Shown here: positions 11,658-23,019 of the stretch, one piece after another | How positions within the stretch are numbered: position 1 is the first letter of the stretch | How the letters are laid out: every line of letters starts with the position of its first letter | Assembly: GCF_905171775.1 (NCBI RefSeq) | Contig: NC_053497.1 | Span: 33,744,764 to 33,808,763, forward strand | Source of the DNA: Rana temporaria | Lineage: Eukaryota > Chordata > Amphibia > Anura > Ranidae | Length of the DNA: 64,000 bases | Direction: 5' to 3' | The notes under the pieces: generated by a model | Seen by the model: the letters and a program-made list of their open reading frames with translations, nothing else | What the model was told of the DNA's origin: nothing | Databases searched by the model: none | Translations under genes and position numbers: made by a program

Positions 11658-12007
11658 TTAAAGGGGTTGTAAAGGTTTGTTTTTTATTTTCTAAATAGGT
11701 TCCTTTAAGCTAGTGCATTGTTGGTTCACTTACCTTTTCCTTCCATTTCCCTTCTAAATGTTTGTTTTCTTTGTCTGAATTTCTCACTTCCTGTTCCTCC
11801 TCAGTAAACTTTCCACCATCATCCGAGCCGTTCTGGCTGGGGGTTAGTCAGCCAGAATAGCTTACTGAGGAGGAACAGGAAGTGAGAAATTCAGACAAAG
11901 AAAAAAAAAAATTAGAAGGGAAAACGAAGGAAAAGGTAAGTGAACCAACAATACACTTAAAGGAACCTATTTAGAAAATAAAAAACGAACCTTTACAATC
12001 CCTTTAA
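11658..12007. mobile_element. Short TTAA element (AAAGG family), near-perfect hairpin
   Basis: TTAAAGGGGTTGTAAAGG...CCTTTACAATCCCTTTAA. The arms extend through AATAGGTTCCTTTAAG/CTTAAAGGAACCTATT and ACTTCCTGTTCCTCCTCAGT/ACTGAGGAGGAACAGGAAGT, so most of the 350 bp self-pairs. Contains GGTAAGTGAACC. Confidence 0.88.
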
Positions 12008-13089
12008 GGTTTGCAATGAATTGTTAACCGTTTGGTCTTAATATTTTTATCCGATAAACCTATTAATATGAACAATTCTATTTTATTTAAAGTAACCATA
12101 AATGAAACCCATTGGCCTACATCCTTACTTGGTGTAACGTAGTCCCATATTTAGTCCCTATCTTTATTTTTTATCATACGGATCCTTATAAGAACACAAC
12201 CTGTATTTCTGTATGGATTATGAATTGGGAGTCCCGAGATAAAGATTGCAGTTTTGTTGTTACCAAGCCACCGGTCGCAGCCAGAAAGGAATTTGAAAGC
12301 TTCCAGTGCACAACAATGTCTTCTCCTCTAGCAGCACAGGAGTTAAGGTCCTGCTGCTCGGATAAGACACAGATCCCTATAGGCAGTGCATGAATTACAG
12401 GAGTCATTTAAGGTGAGGGCACTGCCTGTAAATTGCTGCATATACTGCCACCTTGTGGCTAAAATAGGGAACAGCATACACAAATTATCTCTGCAGCTTT
12501 ATGTATTTGAAATAAAAACAAGAGCATATATTGTAAAATTTTATAGCGCTGTGCTAATAAAATTCAGCATAATTCCTGAATCAGAAGTAGTTAGGAAATT
12601 GCAGATCATTATTGGGTTTCCCTATTAGAAAAAAATAGTTCATATTTTTATTATCAAACCTGGAAAATAAAGTATCCAACAATATTCAAGAAGAGTTTTG
12701 AAAGGATAAGAAGTCAACATTGTCATAAATGAAGGTCATTTGATCATGGTGTTGGTAGGGACCCTGTGTAGTACAATTCTGGACAGCAGGAATCTGTATT
12801 TCCATGTACTGAAGATTGTAAAGGTTCAGTCCACACAAAGGTGATTTTAGGTAATGGTGGAGCCGGATGGGCTTAGTCTGCCTCTGAATTTTTACATGCC
12901 TTGGATCCTTCAACAGTGAGATCAACCTGCTATGGTCCCCGACTCTGTTCCACCCACCTTTGTATATTCCAGCATTGTAGTTTGCATTCATTCTCCAAAA
13001 AAATAATTTAAAGTAGAACTCTAGGCAAAACTTTTTTCCATTTTGGATAGAGTATGGAAGAGTTATAACCCTTAATAAAACCCCTTGTA
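12008..13089. other. Unassigned intergenic sequence with one unrecognised open frame
   Basis: Mostly single-copy looking. The longest frame is 101 codons on the minus strand (12991-12686; residues include GWNRVGDHSRLISLLKDP). It has no family I recognise, no clear promoter and no splice context. It could be a decayed retrocopy or chance. Confidence 0.35.
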
Positions 13090-13225
13090 AATTTGTTGGC
13101 CAACCTTTACACGGGCTGACCCCCCTTCAGTCTATCCTGAATGCTGCTGCCTAATGCATTTACCTCATAGGTGTGCGCAGCCTATTGCATAAGGGTGTGC
13201 ACCCCAAAGCTCAAACTGACATAGG

Positions 13226-13230
<5 letters not shown>

Positions 13231-13300
<70 letters not shown>
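13231..13300. repeat. (TA)n microsatellite, left block
   Basis: Seventy bases of uninterrupted alternating A/T. The same array resumes at 13903-13939 on the other side of the nested hAT-like element. Confidence 0.95.
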
Positions 13301-13303
<3 letters not shown>

Positions 13304-13899
13304 TGCTGTGCGTTAAACGCGATATTAACGGCGTTAGCGCAAACCCATGTTAACGCCGTCAATTTTTTTATCGCGCGATTAACGCTCGGGGTGTACGTGC
13401 AGAGTGTGCAGCGGCGCGGCTTACCTTCTCGCTGGATTCACAGGCAAGTTACTCACCTTGTCCCTGGATCCAGCGATGCCACCCCGCTGTGTGAGCGAGC
13501 GGGTCCTCCTCGCTCGATTCACAGTGTCTGTGTGCTGCCGATCTCCGTTCCCTGCGACGTTACGACGCACGGGAGCGGAGAACGGCGCCAAATTCAAAAA
13601 AGTAAACAAACACAATACACACAGTATACTGTAATCTTATAGATTACAGTACTGTATGTAAAAAATACACACCCCCCTTGTCCCTAGTGGTCTGCCCAGT
13701 GCCCTACATGTTCTTTTATAAAATAAAAACTATTCTTTCTGCTTGCAAACTGTAGATTGTCCAAAAGTGTCCCTTTATGTCAAAAATGGTTTTAGATCAG
13801 CTAGAAAACAGCGATCAAAATTTATGACGAATTAATCGTGAGTTAACTATGACATTAATGCGATTAATCGCGATTAAAAATTTCAATCGTTTGACAGCA

Positions 13900-13902
<3 letters not shown>
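13301..13902. mobile_element. hAT-like element nested in a (TA)n tract
   Basis: Ends TAGTGCTGTGCGTTAA and CGTTTGACAGCACTA are imperfect inverted repeats with CGATTAATCGCGATTAA subterminal sequence. This end type is one I recall as a widespread vertebrate hAT. The interior includes a GC-richer region (13400-13600). The flanking target lies within the microsatellite, so its duplication cannot be resolved. Confidence 0.75.

Positions 13903-13939
<37 letters not shown>
13903..13939. repeat. (TA)n microsatellite, right block
   Basis: Continuation of the array at 13231-13300. Together they imply insertion of the 13301-13902 element into one pre-existing microsatellite, followed by independent length change. 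Confidence 0.9.
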
Positions 13940-13942
<3 letters not shown>

Positions 13943-14414
13943 TATAAAGTAGTTTATTTTAATTATTTGTTTATTTTTACAATATTTTTTTTTATTATTC
14001 TTTATTTATTTATTTATTTATTATTTTTTACAATATTTTTTTTACAATAATTTATTTTTTATTTTTTTAGGAGCCCCATTTGGTGAACTATCGGGAATCT
14101 AAACAGGCCCCCTGATGTCTCACTTTTGACACAAAGAAAGGGACTGAGGACAAAGATTCCCCAGTCTTTTTTCTCTGTAGCCAAGCAGCAGGTGGAATCT
14201 GCGAAGCACAGGGTGATTAGGGTGTGCCCAGGCACACCCTGTGCGCACGCCTATGATTTACCTTGCCAACCATTCCTCTCTGCCAATCCCTCCACTGGCT
14301 TCCAAAATAAAATTCAAGAAGCTAACAACCACTTACAAAGCCATCCACATCTCTGCCCCAAGCTACATTACCAAAACTGTCCCCGGCACTCCTCCCATCA
14401 CCACCTCCTCTCTA

Positions 14415-14805
14415 AGGCCGCGTGCACACGATCGGTCCATCCGATGAGAACGGACCGATTTCATCGGTTAACCGATGAAGCTGACTGATGGTCCGTCACG
14501 CCTACACACCATCAGTTAAAAAAACGATCGTGTCAGAACGCGGTGACGTAAAACACAACGACGTGCTGAAAAAACGAAGTTCAATGATTCCAAGCATGCG
14601 TCGACTTGATTCTGAGCACGCGAGGATTTTTAACCAATGTTTTGTCCTATCGGTTAGGAACCCATTGGTTAAATTTAAAACAAGTTGGCTTTTTTTAAAC
14701 CGATGGTTAAATAACCGATGGCGCCCACACACGATCGGTTTGGACCGATGACAACGGTCCATCAGACCATTCTCATCGGTTTAACCGATCGTGTGTACGC
14801 GGCCT
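14415..14805. mobile_element. TA-flanked hairpin MITE (ACACGATCGG group) in a LINE
   Basis: TA|AGGCCGCGTGCACACGATCG...CGATCGTGTGTACGCGGCCT|TA. Long complementary arms are built from CGGACCGAT/ATCGGTCC-type segments. Inserted in the L2-like LINE at 14413. Confidence 0.88.
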
Positions 14806-15136
14806 TACTCTCTCAGCACATCTCCTATGATCACCTCCAGAGCTTCTCCCACCCTCTGGAACTCCCTACCCCACTCAGTCCAGCTATCTCTTACTGTGAC
14901 CACCTTTAGGCAATCTCTGAAAACTCATCTCTTCACACTTGTCTTTTCTTTTCAACTCGTCCCTCGGTTATTACATTTTGTATCATTTGACCCTCCCGTT
15001 TAGATTGTAAGCTCTGACAAGCAGGTCCTTCTGCATCTTCTTGAACTGAAATGTAAAAGAAAGGTCACCCTTTATTTTGTAAAGCTCTGTGCAAATTGTT
15101 GGTGCTATATAACTCCTGTGTAATAATAATAATGTG

Positions 15137-16686
15137 TAGTCTCTCTCTGGACATACATGTTCCCTGTTCTGAGACCTATGAATAGTCATTCAGTAAACCA
15201 GAATGCCCTACTGATTTAAGAATCATACTTACCTAGGTGGATGCAGCATTGGTCTGATGAAAATGGGTCACAGGAGCTCAGAACGAACTTCACTCCTGTG
15301 ATCCCCAGGAGAAGCACAGCCAAATAAACTTTGACTGTACTTCTCCTTTAACTAATCAGCAAAAGGAAGGAAAGTGAAATTGCCCAGCTGACAGCATCCT
15401 ATGTCGTGAAGATAAGGCTGTACGCAGAGCGCACAGCCATATCTCCGGTGCTCATAATAAGCACACATTTCGTCTAATGATATAATGCATCTTACCCATG
15501 ATTCTATTTCCTATATGTTCTTGAGTAAACAGACATAACCACAGCTACGTTCTTAGCTCTTGTCAGCATGACTGCCCAGCGACTAGTGAGCTTTTATTCG
15601 TAAATAACAAAAGCTTTGACAAACAGGAAGTGATGGCTCCAGCAGCCAATCGCCTCCTCCATGGGAAGTGACATCACAGGATGTGACCTCCACACAGGAA
15701 ATTACCTAATCAGGATATCCTTCCACCAGGATGAGTTAAATACAAACAACCAATGAATAAATGGCTAAAGAAGTCTTATGGGTGTGTCTGGGCAGGGAAA
15801 GCATGTATGTATGTTTTTAACACAAGAAGCCGCATAGCTTTCAAACATGGACGTTCTCCCTGACCAGGGACACTTCATAAGCTCCCGTATTCTGCGCTGT
15901 TCCAGAGAACAACGCATATCCGGATAATACTACTATTGCTGGGGATGGGAGACTATCTGCAGGTACACACTACGAATCGCGACATATGCTAATCAGATAC
16001 AGCAGAGACAAGAGAGTACATCCCCCTATAACTGCTGATGTTCTTGTAGAGTGAACATATCCCCTCCAGATGAATGTCTGTGCTAATGCACAGGGGCCCT
16101 TTTGCTGACGGACATATCCTCACTCTGCAAACACCTCTCTCCAACCCCAAGAAGTTTTCCACTACCAGACGGGACTCAACCAGCGTCAGTCTGCCATTGT
16201 CAGCTCTTTAGAGCGGGCTGCGGGAGTACTAACACTGGGCGACACTATGACAATACATATTAAATACATCTTCATAAAATTTCCACAACACCTAAAGTCT
16301 ACTGCACATGGATTAAAAGAGGGGTCCTTCACAAAAGCAAACGCTTGTTCATGGTCTACAGCCAGCATTTAACTCAATGGTTAACACTAGATGAGTTATA
16401 GAAGACCCCCCCCCCAATATGCAGAAGAGATGCTGGTCTTATAAAAAAAAAAAAATGATGGGAGAATACAGTGGTGATATATCCGTGTCTCCAGGCTTCC
16501 CTCACAAACTGCCCAGAATGCATGCAGTGATTTCATTGTGAAAGATTTGCAAAATGTCACAGGACAGGATAAATGGCCCTACTACACTGGGTGGGTGAAG
16601 ATGAAAAATGTCCATCTAGTCTATAAAATAACTTTATCATTAAAGTCAACTTACCTTCAATTGCCTGCCACTTTGTTCCTCTACCG
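15137..16686. other. Apparently single-copy intergenic sequence
   Basis: The longest stretch of the window without recognisable transposon ends. Short frames of 60-70 codons only. I see no exon I can support. Confidence 0.5.
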
Positions 16687-17044
16687 CAGTGGTCTCCAAA
16701 ATGCGGCCTGAGGATAGGAGGAGTCCTATTAGGCACTTTTTCTCCCAATGATATGAGGAACGTTTCCATCCACTGACACCAACATTGGGGCATAATTTCT
16801 GCCACTGACACCAATGATGAGGCACTATTCCTTCCACTAATACCAATGATGGTGTACTATTCCCAAATGATAGGACACTATTCCTCCTCCTACTGACCAC
16901 CAAGCCTGAGGCCATGTTAATTTTCACTGTGCTGGGTCCGGAACATCCATTTTTACCCCCTTTAGGGGGGGGGGGGGGGCAGATTGTGGCCAAAGTATGA
17001 AGAACAGTAAACTGGCCCTTGTTCGAAAAGTTTAGAGACCCATG
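16687..17044. mobile_element. hAT-type non-autonomous element
   Basis: CAGTGGTCTCCAAAATGCGG at left and TTTAGAGACCCATG at right are degraded CAGTGGTCTCCAAA ends, shared with 59883-60220. Internal repeats of the ACCAATGATGGGGCACTATT type are shared too. The 8-bp flanks no longer match. Confidence 0.72.
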
Positions 17045-17090
17045 CCTTTCTGGAATGAAAAGAAATGCAGAGTACTTTCAAAGTAAAGGT

Positions 17091-17593
17091 GAAGACTCTC
17101 CCCCTGATACCCAACTATTCTTAGCCTGCGTACACACGATCGGTCAAAACCGATTAAAACGGGCTGAAGGACCGTTGCAACGGTCCAAACCGATCGTGTG
17201 TGGGCCCCATCGGTCAGTTATACTTCGGTCAAAAAAAAAGAGAACTTGCTTTAAAATTGAACCGATGGATGCCTAATCGATAGGTCAAAACTAATCGTTA
17301 GTATGCAAAAGCATCAGTCAAAAAGCCGCGCATGCTCAGAATCAAGTCGACGCATGCTTGGAAGCATCGAACGTCGTTTTTTTCAGCACGTCGTTGTGTT
17401 TTACGTCACCGCGTTCTGACATGATCGGTTTTTTAACTGATGGTGTGTAGGCACATCAGACCATCAGTCGGCTTCATCGGTTAACCGATGAAACGGTCCT
17501 TCAGTCCGTTTTCATCGGTTTTGACCGATCGTGTGTATGTGACCTGAGTGGGAGGTTCACTAAGAATAGTTGGGTATCATGGGGAGAGTCTTC
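17091..17593. repeat. 33-bp inverted repeat flanking a hairpin MITE
   Basis: The left arm 17091-17123 (starting GAAGACTCTCCCC) and right arm 17561-17593 are complementary at 32 of 33 positions. They bracket the MITE at 17124-17544. Confidence 0.85.
17124..17544. mobile_element. Hairpin MITE (ACACACGATCGG group)
   Basis: GCCTGCGTACACACGATCGG pairs with CCGATCGTGTGTATGTGACC. The interior mirrors AACCGATGAA/TTCATCGGTT-type blocks and GCGCATGCTCAGAATCAAG, also present near 14590 in related form. Confidence 0.8.
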
Positions 17594-18025
17594 TGTCTTG
17601 TGTGAGCTCTGATCAGATTGACATGCGGATTACATAGGATGGCTTCTCCTGAATTCTATAGAGAAAGATGGAGGAGTGAAGTGAATCTGTTGCCTGCATG
17701 GCAAAATCCATTTTCATCATTATGTTCAAAGGACAAGTGAACCTAAAACACCCCTTAGCTACTTTAATCTATCCAAGCAGTTGCAGGAAGTTTCTTAAAA
17801 ATCACTTTTTTCTTTCTCTTGTAGTTTGTGTTCATATGGAGTTCCATTGAGATCCTCAACCTTTCTACCACTTAAGATCTCCTTTATGATAGACAGTAGC
17901 GGCAACTGTAGACAAATTTAAAACCATCAACATTCCCTGGCATTCCTCCAGACTGCACTTGTTCACACATCCAAACTTATGTAAGGATGAACAAGAAGCA
18001 AGCACAACCAGAAAGATATTCAGGA

Positions 18026-18748
18026 TGGCCCAGATTCACGTAGGAGATACGACGGCGTATCTCCAGATACGCCGTCGTATATCTGAGTGCGAGGCGTTGT
18101 ATCTTGGCGCCTGATTCAAAGAATCAGATACGCCAGAATTTCTCTAAGATACGACCAGCGTAAGTCTCCAACTCCGTCATATCTTAACTGCATATTTACG
18201 CTGGCTGCTAGGGGCGTGTATGCTGATTTACGCCTAGAATCAGCTAGATACACCTATTCACGAACGTACGCCCGACCATTGCAGTACAGATACGCCGTTT
18301 ACGTTAGGCTTTTTCCGGCGTAAAGTTACCCCTGCTATATGAGGCGCAGCCAATGTTAAGTATGGACGTCGGGCCAGCGTTGAATTTTTCCGTCGATTAC
18401 GTTGTTTGCGTAAGTCGTTCGCGAATAGGGCTGTGCGTCATTTACGTTCACATCAAAAGCGTTGTTTTTTTTGCGGGTTAATTTGGAGAATGCGCACTGG
18501 GATACTTTCACGGACGGCGCATGCGCCGTTCGTAAAAAGCGATATTTACGTGGGGTCACAATACATTAACATAAAACACGCCCACATGTTCCATATTTGA
18601 ATTAGGCTGGCTTACGCCGGCCTATATACGCTACGCTGCCGCAACTTTGCTTTGTGAATACTGCACTTGCCTGTCAAAGTTGCGGAGGCGTAAATAGGAT
18701 ACGTTACGCCCGCTCACAAATACGCGCTCCCTACGTGAATCTGGGCCA
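18026..18748. mobile_element. GGCCCAGATTCACG palindromic element, complete copy
   Basis: A perfect 19-bp terminal inverted repeat: TGGCCCAGATTCACGTAGG / CCTACGTGAATCTGGGCCA. The interior is rich in TACGCC/GGCGTA inverted motifs. It serves as the reference for the partial copies at 2682 and 4103. No clear target duplication. Confidence 0.85.
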
Positions 18749-18834
18749 ATGTCTTCTTTCATGAAACTGAACTGCAGGAGGTCTGTCTCCTCCCATCAGG
18801 AGAACAGCTCTACTGCCACTTGCATTGCCGGACT

Positions 18835-20038
18835 TTAACCACTTGACCACCGCCCCATGTCAAAAAGACGTCCTCTTTTTAAAGTTGAATATCTCGATAA
18901 CGGCAGCAGCTGCTGCCACAACCGAGATATTCATCTTTTCAGGGGGCGGTGGTGTACACGATAACGGCGGTCTACGCGGCAGATTCGCCGCGAGATCGCC
19001 GTTATCGGTGGCGGGAGAGGGGCCCCCCCCTCCCGCCGCTCTCCCGCGCCCTCCGCCGCTTACCGGAGCCGTCGGTAGCGGCGGAGGGGATCGGATGTGT
19101 CCGGCAGCTGAGCGGGGACGGGACTGAAGGAGAAATCTCCTTCACCCGTCCTCATAGCTCTGCTGGGCGGAAGTGACGTCAAAACGTCAGTCCCGCCCAG
19201 CCTCTTAAAGAAACATTTTTTTTTTTGTCACTTGAAAAAATGACATTTTTTTTTTTTTTTGCATTTAAGTCTAATTATGAGATCTGAGGTCTTTTTGACC
19301 CCAGATCTCATATTTAAGAGGACCTGTCATGCTTTTTTCTATTACAAGGGATGTTTACATTCCTTGTAATAGGAATAAAAGTGATCAATTTTTTTTTATT
19401 TTTTATTTCAGTGTAAAAAATTATAAAACTAAAATAAAAATAAATAAGAAAACCAAAAAAAATATTTTTTAAAGCGCCCCGTCCCGACGAGCTCGCGCGC
19501 AGAAGCAAACGCATACGCGAGTAGCGCCCGCATATGAAAACGGTATTCAAACCACACAAGTGAGGTATCGCCGCGATCGTTAGAGTGAGAGCAATAATTC
19601 TAGCCCTAGACCTACTCTGCAACTCAAAAAATGCAACCTGTAGAATTTTTTAAACGTCGCCTATCGAGATTTTTAAGGGTAAAAGTTTGACGCCATGCCA
19701 CGAGCGGGCGCAATTTTTAAGCGTGACATGTTGGGTATCATTTTACTCGGCGTAACATTATCTTTCACAATATATAAAAAAATTGGGCAAAATGTATTGT
19801 TGTCTTATTTTTTAATTCAAAAAAGTGATTTTTATCAAAAAAAAGTGCGCTTGTAAGACCGCTGCGCAAATACGGTGTGACAAAAAGTATTGCAATGACT
19901 GCCATTTTATTCCCTAGGATGTCTGCTAAAAAAAAATATATAATGTTTGGGGGTTCTGATTAATTTTCTAGCAAAAAAATTGTGATTTTCACATGAAGGA
20001 GAGAAGTGCCAGAATTAACCCGGTGGGCAAGTGGTTAA
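18835..20038. mobile_element. TTAA-flanked fold-back element (CCACTT family)
   Basis: TTAACCACTTGACC...GGGCAAGTGGTTAA. The left part has a CAGCAGCTGCTG palindrome and CG-rich TAACGGCG hairpins. The interior holds GAGATCTGAGGTC with inverted AGATCTCATATTTAAG and a conserved right segment. It lies in the opposite orientation to the 23087-24225 copy. Confidence 0.87.
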
Positions 20039-20176
20039 ATAATCAGTTTAGGAAAAGTATAAAAAATAAATAAAACCCTTACAGGTGGTGTAATAGTGGC
20101 CAGATCACCAGATGAAAACAGAGGGAAAGAAGTCTAAAAAAAGAAAATGAATGCAGCCGCCACATCTTCCAACTTT

Positions 20177-20605
20177 GTGGCAATAGTTTTGGCATGGCTC
20201 CTTCCTGTTTCAACCTAACTGCGCACCAGTGCACAAAGCAAGGTCCATAAGACATGGATGAGTGGGTTTGGGGTAGAGCAACTTGACTGGCCTACACAGA
20301 GTCCTGACCTCAACTTGATAGAACACCTTTTGGGGTGAATCAGAGCGGAGTTTCCAAGCCAGGTCTTCTGGTCCACATCAGTGCCTGACCTCACAAATGC
20401 ACTTCTGAAAGAATGGTCAAACATTCCCAGACACACACTCCTAAACCTTGTGGACGGCCTTCCCAGAAGGGTTAAAGCTGTTATAGCTGCAAAGGGCGGG
20501 GCCAACTCAATATCGAACCCTAAGGACTAAGACTGGGATGCCATTAAAGTTCATGTGCGTGTAAAGGCAGGCGTCCCAATACTTTTGTAAAAATAAAAAA
20601 CTGCA
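20177..20605 (+). mobile_element. Tc1/mariner-like fragment, 5'-truncated
   Basis: The translated frames show the C-terminal catalytic region of a mariner/Tc1 transposase (GLPRRVKAVIAAKGG, TNALLKEWSNI). The 3' terminal end is GGCGTCCCAATACTTTTG. Only the C-terminal portion and right end survive, with stops. Confidence 0.75.
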
Positions 20606-21535
20606 CTATTTTACCTAAACCAAGCTGCAACTAAAAGTGATTTACACACAACAGAAAAAGTAACATAAGAAGTTGCTCTAATAGTGAGTCAAAGGTGGAT
20701 CTACTGATAAATAGATACCTAAATACAAATATTGGTAATTGGTTTGATGACACACAAATAAACCTGTGAAAAAGAAAACTTTGTCAAATGTCCAAAAAAA
20801 TATGTTTCCTGTGCAAAAATCATCTGAATGTTTCCAAGTGAAATAAATCTAATATGAATCAAATATAACACAGATAATGTGATAAACATAAAATAACAGA
20901 AACTAACAAAAAAGTCTCTTGCATAAATATTCATATGAGGTAAGATGTTGCAACACCCTGTGAAAGTTTTCAAAAACAGAGGACACCGTGAATCCGTCAC
21001 CACACAAAATAAAGGCTTACCAGCTAGCCAAGCTAATCAGGCTTGTCACCCAACCTGGGTTGTGACGATCCTCCACCGCAACAAATGACCAACAGGCCTT
21101 GGGTTCCTGGAGCTCCAATCTGGATCCTCTAATAATGCGAAGTAGTCACAGACGAATAGCAATGCTGAATATTGAAAGCTTAATGCTAATCCAGACAGGG
21201 AGGGTGGCGGGAGCAGAAATTCTCAGTAGTTGGGTATACCCAGAGGAAAAAAAACAAACAGAGAAGGGCCGCCATCAGTAAAACCAGACACAAATTTATT
21301 ATAGAAAATTTCTGTGAACATGACTCAATTATCGTTAAGATCACAAAAAATGCCGGCCGGCATATATTAAAAACACACACGCCCGTGCAAGGCGGAGGGT
21401 GGAAAAGCATGGTGACGTCAGCACGTCGTTCCATAATATATAGAATTAGTTTGTCTTTTAGTTCTACCTAAAGCTGAACCCTGGGTTAGGCAAATAATGT
21501 CTAAATACTAGAGTCACGTGTATTCTTCCTTAACT
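20606..21535. other. Unassigned intergenic sequence
   Basis: No exon recognised. Sequence near 21005-21120 looks repeat-like, but no second copy is in the window. Confidence 0.4.
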
Positions 21536-21932
21536 CCAATGCCTTGTACACACGGTCGGAATTTCCGACAACAAATGTTCGATGTGAGCTTGTTGTCGGA
21601 AAATCCGACCGTGTGTAGGCTCCATCGGACATTTGCTGTCGGAATTTCCCACAACAAATGTTTGAGAGCTGGTTCTCAATTTTTCCGACAACAAAAGTTC
21701 GGATCGTCTGTAGCCAATTCCAAAGTACAAAAATCCTACGCATGCTCGGAATCACTGAACTTCATTTTCTCGGCTTGCCGTAGTGTTGTACGTGATCGCG
21801 TTCTTGACATTTGGAATTTCCGAAAATATTTGTGTGACCGTGTGTACGCAAGACAAGTTTGAGCGAACACTGTCGGAAAAAAATCCACGGTTTTGATGTC
21901 GGAATGTCCGATCGTGTGTACACGTTATCAAT
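21536..21932. mobile_element. Hairpin MITE (TCGGAATTTCCGACA type)
   Basis: TGCCTTGTACACACGGTCGG near the left and CCGATCGTGTGTACACG at the right pair. Internal TTTCCGACAACAAA blocks recur three times at about 50-base steps. Confidence 0.75.
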
Positions 21933-22296
21933 GTTCTTTGTGTTTTTCTTCCAGATGTGTGAAACTTGACCTCTGTGCAGGCGGTTCCTATAATAAAGAC
22001 CGTTCACTGCAGCTCTCTCCTCTTATGAGCTTGTCTCCGCCCCCTCCTGTAGTTTTCTGCAAGCAGTCTGTAATAGGTGGCATCTGCTTAGCCCCTCCCA
22101 GAGCTCAATGATGATGTCACTGCTACCTTTACAGGGTAAATCTGGGTTTGTAGAGGCTTTTTGTGCACACACAGTGGATTTATATGCTTTACAGATATTT
22201 AGGACTATATTTAAATGAAAGTTTTTGTGCCCGGAGTTCAGCTTTAAGAAGTATGCACCCCACCTTATAGGTGGTAGACAGGAAGCAGCAACTATA

Positions 22297-22663
22297 ATGC
22301 CCCGCACACACGATCGGTTTTCCTGTTGGAAAAAGTCAGATGAGAGCTTTTGGTCGGGAACCCCGACCGTGTGTATTCTCCATCAGACTTTTTCCAACGG
22401 AAAAACTGCTGGAAAAAGATAGAGAGCAGGTTCTCTTTTTCTCCCTTTTAGGAAACGCTTGGAAACAAATCGACGCATGCTCAGAAGCATAGAACTTAAT
22501 TTTCTCAGCTTGTCGTAGTCTTTTACGTCACCGCGTTCTTGACAGTCAAAAGTTCACAGAACTTGTGTGACCGTGTGTATGCAAGGCAGGTTTGAGCGGA
22601 ATTCCTTCGGAAAAACCTTCCAACTTTTTTCCGACGGGAAAACTGATCGTGTGTACGGGGCAT
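22297..22663. mobile_element. TA-flanked hairpin MITE
   Basis: TA|ATGCCCCGCACACACGATCG...TGATCGTGTGTACGGGGCAT|TA. The arms continue through GGTTTTCC/GGAAAAC segments. The TA duplication is at 22295-22296 and 22664-22665. Confidence 0.88.
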
Positions 22664-23019
22664 TAGTGTTTATCTTAATGAAAAATAAATGTGTTGCTTC
22701 ATAGCAGACCATCAAATTTAGATCATTTCAGAATGACAGTTGGGAGAGGGCATATGTGAGCCCAACTGGTTGTAATGGAATGGATATACTGTAGCACAGT
22801 CACTGCATACCCCATACCAGGCAAACATCAAAGCCTCTTTGCTGGTTCGCAGGTTTGAAATAGGGAGTTACCATCTGCACTAGCAACTGTCATAAACAGT
22901 AACATCTGCTGAGGACGTACTCACAGCAATGGACAACTGAATGTGAATATCTGAAGCTGAAAGTGCTCTCTTTCAGCAAAGTTTCTTCAGTGCCCCTTCT
23001 GAGATTTTCTTCAATTTGA

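Larger units (their letters stand above)
13166..14255. mobile_element. hAT-type non-autonomous element in a LINE
   Basis: The 8-bp duplication ATTTACCT (13158-13165 and 14256-14263) flanks CATAGGTGTGCGCA...TGCGCACGCCTATG. 8-bp duplications and these ends indicate the hAT superfamily. A second copy is at 57061-57508. Most of the length is a further nested element within (TA)n. Confidence 0.9.
13090..15136 (+). mobile_element. L2/CR1-like LINE 3' region, split by insertions
   Basis: Host LINE pieces at 13090-13165, 14264-14414 and 14808-15136 read continuously once the inserts are skipped. They include SILNAAA near 13130-13150, a block like LPPLASKIKFKKLTTTYKAI, WNSLPHSVQLSLTVTTFRQS, KTHLFTL, and a 3' end with GATTGTAAGCTC and GCTATATAA followed by (AAT)n. 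This is the C-terminal reverse-transcriptase region typical of L2/CR1-type elements. Stops and inserts make it dead. Confidence 0.78.
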
